From positions 399 to 20,901 of the forward strand of contig PMAK01000102.1 in assembly GCA_003153655.1 (NCBI GenBank): 20,503 nucleotides of DNA. Reading direction: 5' to 3'. The stretch comes from Phycisphaerales bacterium (GTDB lineage Bacteria > Planctomycetota > Phycisphaerae > Tepidisphaerales > Tepidisphaeraceae). Below are positions 8,163 to 15,451 of the stretch, in pieces (within the stretch, counting starts at the first letter, position 1; every line of letters begins with the position of its first letter). The position numbers were made by a program, and so were the translations under genes. The notes below the pieces were generated by a model. That model saw only the letters and a program-made list of their open reading frames with translations, was not told where the DNA came from and made no database searches.

Positions 8163-8192
8163 ATCTTACTACCAAATTCGGCCCGACGTCAA
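8163..8192 (-). promoter_or_regulatory. Promoter of the toxin-antitoxin operon
   Basis: On the minus strand TTGACG (8192-8187), an 18-base spacer and TAAGAT (8168-8163). The -10 ends 7 bases before the GTG of the toxin, so transcription should start at or within a base or two of the start codon. The promoter lies in the 67-base gap after the peroxidase gene, making the module independently expressed. Confidence 0.55.
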
Positions 8193-8222
8193 GGTCGCTA
8201 AGCAGCTAACGCGCAGGCTCAG

Positions 8223-8822
8223 TTATGGCTGCTTGGCTAATTCGCCTTCGATCGCGCTGACGACTTCCGGGGACATCGGCTGTGTCTTGGGTTTGAACCG
8301 CGCGACGATTTGGCCGTTGCGGCTGATCAGGAATTTCTCGAAGTTCCAGGTGATGTCGCCGGCGAATGGCTTGTCGGTTTCGGGGCTGGTGAGCAGCTTG
8401 TACAGGTCGCACTGGTTCGAGCCCTTCACGTCCACCTTTGAGAACATATCGAATGTCACGCCATAGTTTTTTGTGCAGAACTCGCTGATCTGCACATCGG
8501 TGCCCGGCTCCTGATGGCCGAAGTCGTTGGAGGGGAAGCCGAGTATCATGAGACCCTGTCCGGAATATTTATTGTAGAGGGCTTCGAGCGGCGCATACTG
8601 GGGCGTGTTGCCGCACTTGCTGGCGACGTTTACGAAGAGCAGCACCTTTCCCTGGTATTGGGAGAGATTAACGTCCTTGCCACTGAGCGATTTCATTGTG
8701 AAATTCAGGACGGGTGGAACCGTCGATGGCTGCGTGGACGGCGGGTTGGCCGGTTCCGCTCCGAGCCAGGCGGCCAATCCCAAGGTCAGAAGCGCTGCCG
8801 AACACCAAATGGATGTATTCAT
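8223..8822 (-). CDS. Exported glutathione peroxidase-family protein
   Basis: The product has 199 residues. The catalytic site of the family is complete: peroxidatic Cys70 in NVASKCGNTPQY, Gln104 in GFPSNDFGHQEPG, and Trp159-Asn160 in ITWNFEKFLI. It uses Cys, not selenocysteine. Such enzymes reduce hydrogen peroxide or lipid peroxides, with thioredoxin or glutathione as donor. Unlike the common cytoplasmic BtuE/GPx, it carries a signal peptide (MNTSIWCSAALLTLGLAAWLG, cleavage near AEP) and a Pro/Ser/Thr linker, so it should act outside the inner membrane. GGAG lies 5 bases before the ATG. The start overlaps the stop of the upstream membrane protein (ATGA), so the two are translationally coupled. 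Confidence 0.93.
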   Translation of the reverse strand: MNTSIWCSAALLTLGLAAWLGAEPANPPSTQPSTVPPVLNFTMKSLSGKDVNLSQYQGKVLLFVNVASKCGNTPQYAPLEALYNKYSGQGLMILGFPSNDFGHQEPGTDVQISEFCTKNYGVTFDMFSKVDVKGSNQCDLYKLLTSPETDKPFAGDITWNFEKFLISRNGQIVARFKPKTQPMSPEVVSAIEGELAKQP

Positions 8823-9550
8823 GATTTCTCCGAAAAAATAGGGCCTTCAACAGAATACAACCGCCGAGGCTTCCTGGCTATTCCGTAAGCTGCCGTCCAA
8901 AGACCGATTCCGACGATTCCATGAACCGCGGCGCATCCTATGACGCTGCTGGGTAGCCGTATCGGCACATCCTGATTCAGGTTGGTCAGATGATAGGCCA
9001 GCGACATTTCCGTCCAGGCCGGCTCGCTTGTCAGGATGCCGTTAATGACCAGCGGGGGGTGGATCTTCACCATTTTCTCAACCGCGGCGTTCGATGCATG
9101 TTTTTCGAGAGTTGCCGACAACCAGACCGGCCACGTCAGCCATGCCAATCCAATGACGATTGGCATCGCAGCAGCAATGATCTCAGGTAATTTGCATCCT
9201 GCGAGGAGCACGGCGACGCCCGCGACCGCCAGGGCATAGGCGAGTAGGACAATCGTGACCTCAATCCACTGTTCGATTGTGTCGGAAGTCTTTAGAGCCG
9301 CGATCAGCCAAACCACGGCAACTGGTCCAACGGTCGCCGCGAGTCCAGTGATTGCCCAGTTGAGCTTTTTTTGGCCCAGAATTGCGGCTGGGATCAGGAA
9401 CGTGGCGACAAACAATCCGCCGAAAAATAGTCCCAGGGAAGTCCCCGCCGCCCACCAGCATGCCGCACAACCTGCCAGCGATGCTCCAATCAGACAGATG
9501 CATCGAATGAAGATCATTTCCTCATTCGGGTTTCGGATTTGATTCGTCAT
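8819..9550 (-). CDS. Polytopic inner-membrane protein of unknown function
   Basis: The product has 243 residues, most of them hydrophobic. Likely membrane segments are near 13-32, 34-58, 65-88, 95-118, 125-145 and 205-225. A loop before the last (VINGILTSEPAWTEMSLAY, then LTNLNQDVPIRLPSSV) is polar and may face the periplasm. I do not recognise the family. The ATG at 9550 gives a 29-base overlap with the gyrA 3' end. An alternative ATG at 9517 begins 4 bases after the gyrA stop, next to a GAGG, and starts directly at the first membrane helix, so the true start is uncertain. The stop overlaps the peroxidase start. The gyrA-membrane protein-peroxidase order suggests one transcript. Confidence 0.75.
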   Translation of the reverse strand: MTNQIRNPNEEMIFIRCICLIGASLAGCAACWWAAGTSLGLFFGGLFVATFLIPAAILGQKKLNWAITGLAATVGPVAVVWLIAALKTSDTIEQWIEVTIVLLAYALAVAGVAVLLAGCKLPEIIAAAMPIVIGLAWLTWPVWLSATLEKHASNAAVEKMVKIHPPLVINGILTSEPAWTEMSLAYHLTNLNQDVPIRLPSSVIGCAAVHGIVGIGLWTAAYGIARKPRRLYSVEGPIFSEKS

Positions 9551-12140
9551 CCGGCGCGCCAGGGCCTTCGGCAGTTGGATTTTGGGTTTCGGGTTTATCC
9601 TCCGTAACCTCTTCCTTATCCACCTTAGCCATGGCTACGAGCTTATCGCCCTCGTCGAGTTTGATCAGCCGCACTCCGGCGGCATTGCGACCTGTCTCGC
9701 GGATCTCGAGCACGCCGGTGCGGATGAGGATTCCCCGCTCGGTGATGAGCATGACTTCATCGACATCGGTGACGAGCTTCATGCCGACGACATCGCCGTT
9801 GCGTTCGTTGGCGTCGATGTTGATGACGCCGCGTGTGCCGCGTCCTTTGACGGGATACTCCTCAAGCGGCGTACGTTTGCCGTATCCGTTGACGCACGCG
9901 GTGAGAACCTTCATTTCGGTGTTCTGACCATTGGGAACGACGAGCATCGCGACGACGCCATCTCCTTCTCGCTTGAATCGGGCGCCGGTGACTCCACCAG
10001 CAGGGCGACCCATCGCGCGGACGTCGATTTCCTCGAAGCGTATCGCCAGCCCGCTGCGCGTGCCGAGGATGATGTGGTCTTTCCCGCCGGTTACACAGAC
10101 GTCGATCAGCGAATCACCCTCTTCCAATCCGATGGCGATGATGCCGTTCGCGCGGATGTTGCCATACGCGCTGAGGGCCGTCTTTTTCACGGTCCCCTTG
10201 GCGGTGGCGAAGAGCAGGAACTGTTCGCCGCCGGTGAAATCCTTGATCGCCAGCACATTGGCGATTTTTTCACCCGTCTGGAATTCGAGCAGATTGGCGA
10301 CCGCCCGGCCCTGGCTGGTGCGGCTTAGTTCGGGAACATCGTAGACACGCCGCTCATACACGCGGCCCTGATTGGTGAAGAAGAGCAGGTGATCGTGCGT
10401 GTTGGCGACGAATAGCTGCTCGACGAAATCCCCTTCCTTGGCTTCGGAGCCGCGTATTCCGCGGCCGCCGCGTCCCTGGCTGCGATAGGTATCGACCGGC
10501 AGGCGCTTGATGTATCCCTCGTGAGAGACGGTTACGACGACCTCTTCTTGCGCGATCAGCTCGGCCATGTTGAAGTCGCTGACGCCGCCTTCGAATGTGG
10601 TGCGCCGGTCGTCGCCGTATTTTTCCTTGATCTCAAAAATATCCTCGCGAATGATGTCCATGATCAGCGATTCACTGGCCAGAAGCGCCTCGTAGCCGTC
10701 GATTTCTTCGACGACGGCGCGGTACTCGTTCACGAGTTTTTCCAATTCCAGGCCGACGAGCTGAATGAGCTGCAAGCGGCCGATTGCTTCAGCCTGCGCC
10801 TGGCTCAACAGGACGGGCTTTGTGGCGGTACGCTCCATCAGGGTGGCGGGAATCTTCGCGACTTCAGGATGATTCGGCGAAATTCGGAATGCCTTGTCAC
10901 GCAGCTTGCCGATCGCTTCCTCGCGCGTTTTGGATGAACGGATGAGCCGGACCACTTCGTCGATATCGCAGACGGCGAAGATCAAGCCTTCCAAAATATG
11001 CCCGCGTTGCTGGGCTTTTCTCAGCAAAAAGCGCGTGCGGCGGGTGATGACTTCCTTGCGATGGGCGATGAAATGCTGGATCAGTTCCTTCAGCCCCATC
11101 GTGCGCGGCTGGCGATTCACCAACGCGATGTTGATCATGCTCACCGTGATCTGGCACGGCGTGTATTCGTATAGCTGGTTGATGACGACGTTCGGATCGG
11201 CATCACGCTTGAGGTCGATCACGATCCGGCATTTGTGCTGCCGCCCGCTCTCGTCGTTGATCGCCGAGATGTCGTTGATGACATCTTTCTTCACGCATTC
11301 AGCGACTGAATCGATGATGGTCCGCCGAATGACGCCGTATGGAATCTCCTCAATGATGACGGACTTTCTGTTGTTCTTTTGGTCTTCAACCGACATCTTG
11401 GCCTGAAGCGTGATGCGGCCGCGGCCGGTGCGGTATCCGTCGAGGATTCCATTTTGGCCGCGAATGATTCCGGCGGTCGGGAAATCCGGACCGGGCACGA
11501 TCTTCAGCAACTCGGCGAGATCACAATCCGGCTTGGCGATCACGAGAATGATGGCGTCACAGATTTCCCGCAAATTGTGCGGCAGGAGATTGCAGGCCAT
11601 TCCCACGGCGATCCCTGTCGAGCCATTGACCAGCAGATTTGGGAAGCGGGCCGGCAGAACCGTCGGCTCCATCAGACGGTCGTCGTAGTTGGGCTGGAAA
11701 TCGACCGTGTCGTATTCGAGATCGACCATTAATTCCGATTCGACGGAAGAAGGGCGGGCCTCGGTGTATCGCATGGCTGCCGGCGGATCACCGTCGGTGC
11801 TGCCGAAGTTTCCCTGCCCGTCGATCAACGGATAGCGCAAATTCCAATGCTGGGCCATTCGCACCAACGTGGGATAAACGATGGCTTCGCCGTGCGGGTG
11901 ATAGTCGCCGCTGGTGTTGCCGGCGATCTTGGCGCATTTCAGGTGCTTGCTGCCCGGCCGCAAATTCAGGTCGTTCATGGAGACGAGGATTCGCCGCTGG
12001 CTGGGCTTGAGACCGTCACGGACATCGGGCAATGCCCGGTCCATGATCGTGCTCATCGCGTAGGTGAGGTAGCTGTCCTGAAGCTCTTGCTCGATCTGAA
12101 GATTTTCGATTCGATCGGCTGGTGTATTTGTCTCTGTCAT
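9522..12140 (-). CDS. gyrA: DNA gyrase subunit A
   Basis: The product has 872 residues and is the breakage-reunion subunit of the A2B2 type II topoisomerase that introduces negative supercoils. The N-terminal domain shows SYLTYAMSTIMDRALPDVRD, GLKPSQRRIL, YHPHGEAIVYPTLVRMAQ and the active-site tyrosine Y125 in PPAAMRYTEARP. The C-terminal beta-pinwheel carries the GyrA box QGRGGRG (555-561), which marks a gyrase and not topoisomerase IV. The tail (after about 840) is acidic and Pro-rich. In the quinolone-determining region, the positions of E. coli Ser83 and Asp87 are Ala86 and Pro90. No Shine-Dalgarno precedes the ATG; TACAAT lies 9 bases upstream. gyrB is not in the window. It is divergent from the HAD phosphatase. 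Confidence 0.97.
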   Translation of the reverse strand: MTETNTPADRIENLQIEQELQDSYLTYAMSTIMDRALPDVRDGLKPSQRRILVSMNDLNLRPGSKHLKCAKIAGNTSGDYHPHGEAIVYPTLVRMAQHWNLRYPLIDGQGNFGSTDGDPPAAMRYTEARPSSVESELMVDLEYDTVDFQPNYDDRLMEPTVLPARFPNLLVNGSTGIAVGMACNLLPHNLREICDAIILVIAKPDCDLAELLKIVPGPDFPTAGIIRGQNGILDGYRTGRGRITLQAKMSVEDQKNNRKSVIIEEIPYGVIRRTIIDSVAECVKKDVINDISAINDESGRQHKCRIVIDLKRDADPNVVINQLYEYTPCQITVSMINIALVNRQPRTMGLKELIQHFIAHRKEVITRRTRFLLRKAQQRGHILEGLIFAVCDIDEVVRLIRSSKTREEAIGKLRDKAFRISPNHPEVAKIPATLMERTATKPVLLSQAQAEAIGRLQLIQLVGLELEKLVNEYRAVVEEIDGYEALLASESLIMDIIREDIFEIKEKYGDDRRTTFEGGVSDFNMAELIAQEEVVVTVSHEGYIKRLPVDTYRSQGRGGRGIRGSEAKEGDFVEQLFVANTHDHLLFFTNQGRVYERRVYDVPELSRTSQGRAVANLLEFQTGEKIANVLAIKDFTGGEQFLLFATAKGTVKKTALSAYGNIRANGIIAIGLEEGDSLIDVCVTGGKDHIILGTRSGLAIRFEEIDVRAMGRPAGGVTGARFKREGDGVVAMLVVPNGQNTEMKVLTACVNGYGKRTPLEEYPVKGRGTRGVINIDANERNGDVVGMKLVTDVDEVMLITERGILIRTGVLEIRETGRNAAGVRLIKLDEGDKLVAMAKVDKEEVTEDKPETQNPTAEGPGAPDDESNPKPE

Positions 12141-12149
12141 GGATCGGAA

Positions 12150-12155
12150 ATTGTA
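12150..12155 (-). promoter_or_regulatory. Candidate -10 (TACAAT) of gyrA
   Basis: On the minus strand TACAAT ends 9 bases before the gyrA ATG, giving a leader of at most a few bases. The -35 region is poor (ATGATT at a 17-base spacer). No Shine-Dalgarno exists, which agrees with a near-leaderless start. Confidence 0.35.
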
Positions 12156-12191
12156 CGCGATTTCCGCCCAAAAATCATTCGTCCATTGCAG

Positions 12192-12219
12192 TTGCCTCTC
12201 CGCGCCGGTTGCTTACACT
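12192..12219 (+). promoter_or_regulatory. Candidate promoter of the HAD phosphatase gene
   Basis: TTGCCT (12192-12197), a 16-base spacer and TACACT (12214-12219). The -10 ends 8 bases before the GTG at 12228, so the transcript would begin at or next to the start codon. It is divergent from the gyrA promoter candidate, about 40 bases away. Confidence 0.4.
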
Positions 12220-12227
12220 TCCGGCCC

Positions 12228-13031
12228 GTGCCGATTGATCTTTCACCTTATCAGGCAGTTCTGCTCGATCTCGACGGAACGGTCTATCACGAGGACCAGC
12301 CGCTGCCCGGCGCGATCCAACTGATTCGCCGGCTTCATGAGCAGGGAAAGAACTACGCTTGCCTGTCCAACAGCACTTCCAGCCCTCTGCGCGTCGCAAC
12401 CCGGCTGGGGACAATGGGGGTGGATGTTGACCTGGACCGGGTCTATACCGCTGCCGCGGCCGCCGCCGACTATGCCGTGAGCCATTTTCGTCATCCTGAC
12501 AATAGCCGGCCTCGGATTTACAATCTGGCGACGGAAGGGATTCAGGAGATGCTCGATGGCCTGGTGGATTGGGTGCAGACTGACGCCGAGCCCTGCGACG
12601 CGATCATCATTGGGGCTCCCGCCAATTCGCACGCGACGCCGGAACGCCAGCGCGTCGCCCTGCACTTGGCGCGCAAGGGAGCGGCGGCGGTGGGAATCTG
12701 CTCGGATCGCGTCTATCCCAGCGAACGCGGCCTGGAATTCGGCAGTGGGGCGCTCTCCTGGCTGCTTTGCTTCGCCGCTGCCGTGGAACCGGTTTTCTGC
12801 GGAAAGCCGCAGGAAATCTTTTTCGAGGAACTCTGTCGCCGCCTGAATGTAGAGCCGGATGGATGCCTGCTGATCGGCGACAATCTGGAATCGGATATCT
12901 TCGGGGCCAAGGCGGTGGGGATGCGCACGATTCTAACGCTGACCGGCGTTGCCCGGCGCGGCGATCTGGCGAAATTACCGCCGGATTGGCAACCTGATCT
13001 GGTTATCGAAGATTTGACTGATTTGCTGTAG
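12228..13031 (+). CDS. HAD-superfamily (class IIA, NagD-like) phosphatase
   Basis: From a GTG at 12228 the product has 267 residues. All HAD motifs are present: motif I DLDGTVY (nucleophile Asp14, general acid Asp16), motif II LSNSTSSP (Ser47), motif III lysine in CGKPQEIFFEE (Lys193), and motif IV GDNLESD (Asp218, Asp223). The cap sits between motifs II and III, as in class IIA enzymes such as NagD and p-nitrophenylphosphatase/phosphoglycolate phosphatase types. It is a cytoplasmic phosphate monoesterase; the substrate cannot be told from sequence. The frame extends upstream over the gyrA gene, but similarity and codon sense begin at PIDLSPYQAVLLDLDG, supporting the GTG. No Shine-Dalgarno is present and a promoter lies directly upstream. 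The divergent neighbour is gyrA. Confidence 0.88.
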   Translation: MPIDLSPYQAVLLDLDGTVYHEDQPLPGAIQLIRRLHEQGKNYACLSNSTSSPLRVATRLGTMGVDVDLDRVYTAAAAAADYAVSHFRHPDNSRPRIYNLATEGIQEMLDGLVDWVQTDAEPCDAIIIGAPANSHATPERQRVALHLARKGAAAVGICSDRVYPSERGLEFGSGALSWLLCFAAAVEPVFCGKPQEIFFEELCRRLNVEPDGCLLIGDNLESDIFGAKAVGMRTILTLTGVARRGDLAKLPPDWQPDLVIEDLTDLL

Positions 13032-13056
13032 ACGGCGACAGGGTTTACAAAAAAAA

Positions 13057-13398
13057 TTACCGAACGTCGTCGTCGTCAGTATGCTGCGGCTTCACATAGA
13101 TGATCCGCCTGCCGTCAACCTGCACGATGTAAAGGGTTGGGGTGTCGATCACGATCGTACCTTTACCCACTGCCGGCAGGAGGGGCACGACAATCGCAGC
13201 GCCAGGAGTGGACATCTGCGTGGAGGCGGTCTCGATCTGATCGATGGCCTGGGTGCTGGCGGTGACCGCCTGGGTTGCAGCGATCTGGGCAGCTTGTTCG
13301 GCAGCCGAAGCCGCCATGGCCTCGCCCATCTCTGCGCATGCTGCCAGCGCCAACCCGGCTCCCGCTAGCGCCAGCATCATGACCCATCTGAACAACAT
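13057..13398 (-). CDS. Small lipoprotein of unknown function
   Basis: The product has 113 residues. The N-terminus ends in the lipobox ALAAC, predicting lipidation of Cys21 and attachment to a membrane. An Ala/Gln/Thr-rich segment (about 24-63) looks helical. A short beta-like part with VDGRRIIYVKPQ and an acidic end (DDDD) follows. I recognise no family. GGAGG lies 7 bases before the ATG, a strong Shine-Dalgarno. A run of eight T follows the stop on the minus strand, without a hairpin I can see. It may be the last gene of the PilZ-YdjY run or have its own promoter in the 97-base gap. The HAD gene converges on it. Confidence 0.75.
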   Translation of the reverse strand: MLFRWVMMLALAGAGLALAACAEMGEAMAASAAEQAAQIAATQAVTASTQAIDQIETASTQMSTPGAAIVVPLLPAVGKGTIVIDTPTLYIVQVDGRRIIYVKPQHTDDDDVR

Positions 13399-13457
13399 TC
13401 AAGAACCTCCGAAACCGGCAGCGAAAGACCAGCCTATTTTGCCCCATCCATGCCCCG

Positions 13458-13486
13458 GATACAACAAAGCGGCCTGTCTGCGTCAA
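13458..13486 (-). promoter_or_regulatory. Possible promoter of the small lipoprotein gene
   Basis: On the minus strand TTGACG (13486-13481), a 17-base spacer and TGTATC (13463-13458). The -35 is good and the spacing ideal, but the -10 is poor. It would give a leader of about 50 bases with the GGAGG site. Confidence 0.3.
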
Positions 13487-13495
13487 TGGATTCTG

Positions 13496-14266
13496 TTATT
13501 GGCCGCCATTTAAGCCCGGACCCGGATTATATTGCCCCGCGGGCGTGCCCCGCGCCGGCTGAGTGGCGGTAGTGGGACCGGCCGGTTCGATAATCATCGT
13601 AATTGCCGTTCCCGTCAGCGGGACGAAGTCGGGATTGTATTCCCATTCCAGCGTCTCATTCGCATTACTTGCAAGCTCAGGCACATCGATCATGGTCATG
13701 TCAAAATTAACGATGCTGACCACATATCCCGTGAGATCCGCCGCGTAGCGCCCATCCGGCAAGATCCGCGAACCGTCGAATACCCAGGACATTGGCGGCA
13801 TCTCCTGTTTCGTTTTCACCGAGCGCATCAGCCGATTGGCTGGAACCACGAGCAGTTTTCCGTTGAGGAAGTATTCGCAAGAGATCTTCAGCGGCGGCCC
13901 GGTGGGAGGAAACCAAGTGCGATCCGCCTGGGCCAGATGGGCCGGCTCGCCTGGTTTCAATCCCATCGCCAAAAGTCCGAAATGAATGATTGAAGGGCGG
14001 GCGTCGGTGCGCAAGATGCTTTCATGTTCCTGGCCGCCGCGCTCGACGCAGAAGAATTCCAGCGGCATGTGCGCGTTCAGCGCTTCGCAATCAACGCGAA
14101 TCTGCTTGTTTTTCAGGTCGATTACAACGTGCCGTAATTTCGGGACGCCATCGGCGGCGGGGCGGGTTGACGGCTGCGTGGCTGGGGCCGCATCGACGCC
14201 GTCCGCGCGCGATTCTCCTATCACAAGCAACGGCAATATGACCCCGGCCAAATATCGAAGAAACAT
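13496..14266 (-). CDS. Exported YdjY-domain protein
   Basis: The product has 256 residues with an N-terminal signal peptide (MFLRYLAGVILPLLVIGESRA, cleavage before DG) and then an Ala/Pro/Thr-rich spacer. From about residue 43 it matches my memory of the YdjY-like domain common in planctomycete exported proteins: RHVVIDLKNKQIRVDCEA, CVERGGQEHESILRTDARP and FGLLAMGLKPGEPAHL. The second half holds beta-type stretches (SCEYFLNGKLLVVPANRL, MSWVFDGSRILPDGRYAAD). The tail is Thr/Pro/Gly-rich. The function of the family is not known to me. A GGGAG lies 6 bases before the ATG but inside a predicted hairpin. It is 49 bases downstream of the PilZ-like gene. Confidence 0.8.
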   Translation of the reverse strand: MFLRYLAGVILPLLVIGESRADGVDAAPATQPSTRPAADGVPKLRHVVIDLKNKQIRVDCEALNAHMPLEFFCVERGGQEHESILRTDARPSIIHFGLLAMGLKPGEPAHLAQADRTWFPPTGPPLKISCEYFLNGKLLVVPANRLMRSVKTKQEMPPMSWVFDGSRILPDGRYAADLTGYVVSIVNFDMTMIDVPELASNANETLEWEYNPDFVPLTGTAITMIIEPAGPTTATQPARGTPAGQYNPGPGLNGGQ

Positions 14267-14270
14267 GAAC

Positions 14271-14306
14271 GGCTCCCGGCGAACCGATCCAGTCTATGCC
14301 GGAGCC
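14271..14306 (-). promoter_or_regulatory. Stem-loop that hides the Shine-Dalgarno of the YdjY-domain gene
   Basis: In the minus-strand transcript GGCTCCGGC (14306-14298) can pair with GCCGGGAGCC (14280-14271), nine pairs with one bulged G and a 17-base loop. The right arm contains the ribosome-binding GGGAG. The ATG follows 4 bases after the stem. No T-run follows, so it is more likely a translational control hairpin than a terminator. Confidence 0.4.
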
Positions 14307-14315
14307 GCCGGAAAT

Positions 14316-14750
14316 TCACTCCTCATCGGCGAAATCTTCGCATTCATTTTCGACGAGGAATTCCCACTGATCGCGGTTGAAATGGAGGGCGCCTTCATAC
14401 CATCCCGCGGCCGCCAGGCGGCACCGAGACAGCGTGCATTGAATCGTCAATATATTTGCGGGATTGCGGAGGCTCGGAAGCTCGAGGATTCCGCCATATC
14501 CCAGCGGCAGGCGAGCCCGCGTGACAAAACCGATCCCGCGATGATTGGCGTCCCGCGTGTACAGAATTCGAGCGGGCTCGTCCGAGCAGTCGGTAAACAG
14601 CTTCAAAGAGGCCCGCACCCGAAACGCGTTTCGGGCCTGCTTGCGGCGATCATCCGGGCTTGCCGCCTCGAGCGCGGAAAGCACCATCTCGGCTTGCGGG
14701 TGCCAGTCCGCGCTGTTTTCGGTTTCCGTATTCTGCATCTGCACAGTCAT
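14316..14750 (-). CDS. PilZ-like domain protein
   Basis: From the ATG at 14750 the product has 144 residues. GGAGG lies 5 bases upstream. Another ATG at 14780, with GGAGG 3 bases before it, would add 10 residues and is less likely. The domain resembles PilZ: a basic RRKQARNAFRV (RxxxR at 36-40), then TRDANHRGIGF (67-72 region, family form D/N-x-S-x-x-G with Asn in place of Ser), then strands and GWYEGALHF. PilZ domains bind cyclic di-GMP. The RxxxR arginines are present but the serine is replaced, so binding is uncertain. No signal peptide or membrane segment is present. It lies upstream of the YdjY gene on the same strand and divergent from the lipoprotein at 14896. Confidence 0.65.
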   Translation of the reverse strand: MTVQMQNTETENSADWHPQAEMVLSALEAASPDDRRKQARNAFRVRASLKLFTDCSDEPARILYTRDANHRGIGFVTRARLPLGYGGILELPSLRNPANILTIQCTLSRCRLAAAGWYEGALHFNRDQWEFLVENECEDFADEE

Positions 14751-14860
14751 AAAATCCTCCACACGAGAGGTACAATACATTTTCCTCCAAAGGCAACCGA
14801 ATCCGGCCGCGATGGCGATATCGTCCGATAAAAACGCTCGCTTCGCGGCATAGCTGTTTT

Positions 14861-14889
14861 TTGACACCGCCAGCGCCCGCTTCTACATT
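14861..14889 (+). promoter_or_regulatory. Strong promoter giving a leaderless lipoprotein mRNA
   Basis: A perfect TTGACA (14861-14866), a 17-base spacer and TACATT (14884-14889). The ATG at 14896 is 6 bases after the -10, exactly where transcription would be expected to begin. No Shine-Dalgarno is present. This is the best promoter in the window. Confidence 0.7.
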
Positions 14890-14895
14890 TCGGCC

Positions 14896-15447
14896 ATGCG
14901 ATCTGCCGTTCGCCTTGCGCTGTCGGGCGCGTTTCTTCTTGCCGGATGCTCATCCCAGATAGTGCCTCGGCCGGAGACGGCGGAGGAAAGCCAGCTCTTT
15001 GGACCGGTGGGTATGAAATTTGACAGTTTTTCCAAGGTTAAGGATTGGTCGGGCCGCGGCGCTCCTGATGGAGTCGAAGCCCTCGTCGAATTCGACGATC
15101 GCTTCGGAGACCGCACAAAAGCGGCGGGAACTATTCTCTTCGAGCTGTTTGACTATCGCGCGGGCTGGCCCGACCCGAGAGGCGCGCGGCTCGCCAATCC
15201 ATGGACCGCTTCCTTGACCAACTATGATGAGCAGAAGGCCCACTGGGAAACGGCCAGCGGCTCCTATCTATTCCGGCTGGCGTATGACCAGATCGCGTGG
15301 AATCGCAATTACGTGCTCACGGCCACGTTTCAATCTTCCAGCGGCGCGCGATTCTTCTCTCAAACCGTTTTGCGCGCGCAGACACCGGAGGGGCACGAGC
15401 ATGGCGTGAGTCTTGTCCCACCAAAGGAAGCCCGCATTGCCGGGTGA
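14896..15447 (+). CDS. Lipoprotein of unknown function, first gene of the kinase/phosphatase run
   Basis: The product has 183 residues. The N-terminus has a short basic start, a hydrophobic stretch and the lipobox LLAGC, so Cys18 should be lipidated. The body has no family I recognise. It contains GVEALVEFDDRFGD, AAGTILFELFDYRAGWPD and a Trp/Tyr-rich part (LTNYDEQKAHWETASGSY) that suggests a beta-sandwich. The end (GHEHGVSLVPPKEARIAG) is polar. The ATG coincides with the predicted transcription start, so translation is probably leaderless. The stop is 4 bases before the start of the GHMP kinase, so the two are likely co-transcribed. Confidence 0.8.
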   Translation: MRSAVRLALSGAFLLAGCSSQIVPRPETAEESQLFGPVGMKFDSFSKVKDWSGRGAPDGVEALVEFDDRFGDRTKAAGTILFELFDYRAGWPDPRGARLANPWTASLTNYDEQKAHWETASGSYLFRLAYDQIAWNRNYVLTATFQSSSGARFFSQTVLRAQTPEGHEHGVSLVPPKEARIAG

Positions 15448-15451
15448 GTCC

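Noticed and set aside
9582..11732. Plus-strand open frames opposite gyrA
   Set aside because: They are shadows of the high-GC gyrA coding sequence; gyrA itself is unambiguous.
11847..12227. N-terminal extension of the HAD phosphatase over gyrA
   Set aside because: The extra 127 residues are antisense to conserved gyrA sequence, and HAD similarity begins at the GTG at 12228.
13032..13056. T-run after the small lipoprotein as an intrinsic terminator
   Set aside because: Eight T follow the stop on the minus strand, but I see no GC-rich hairpin immediately before them.
14751..14867. Longer start of the PilZ-like protein (14867 or 14780)
   Set aside because: The extension is not PilZ-like; the ATG at 14750 has the best spaced GGAGG. 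The 14780 option is not fully excluded.
15413..15451. TTG starts for the GHMP kinase
   Set aside because: They overlap the lipoprotein gene and lie before any conserved residue; the ATG at 15452 follows the previous stop directly.
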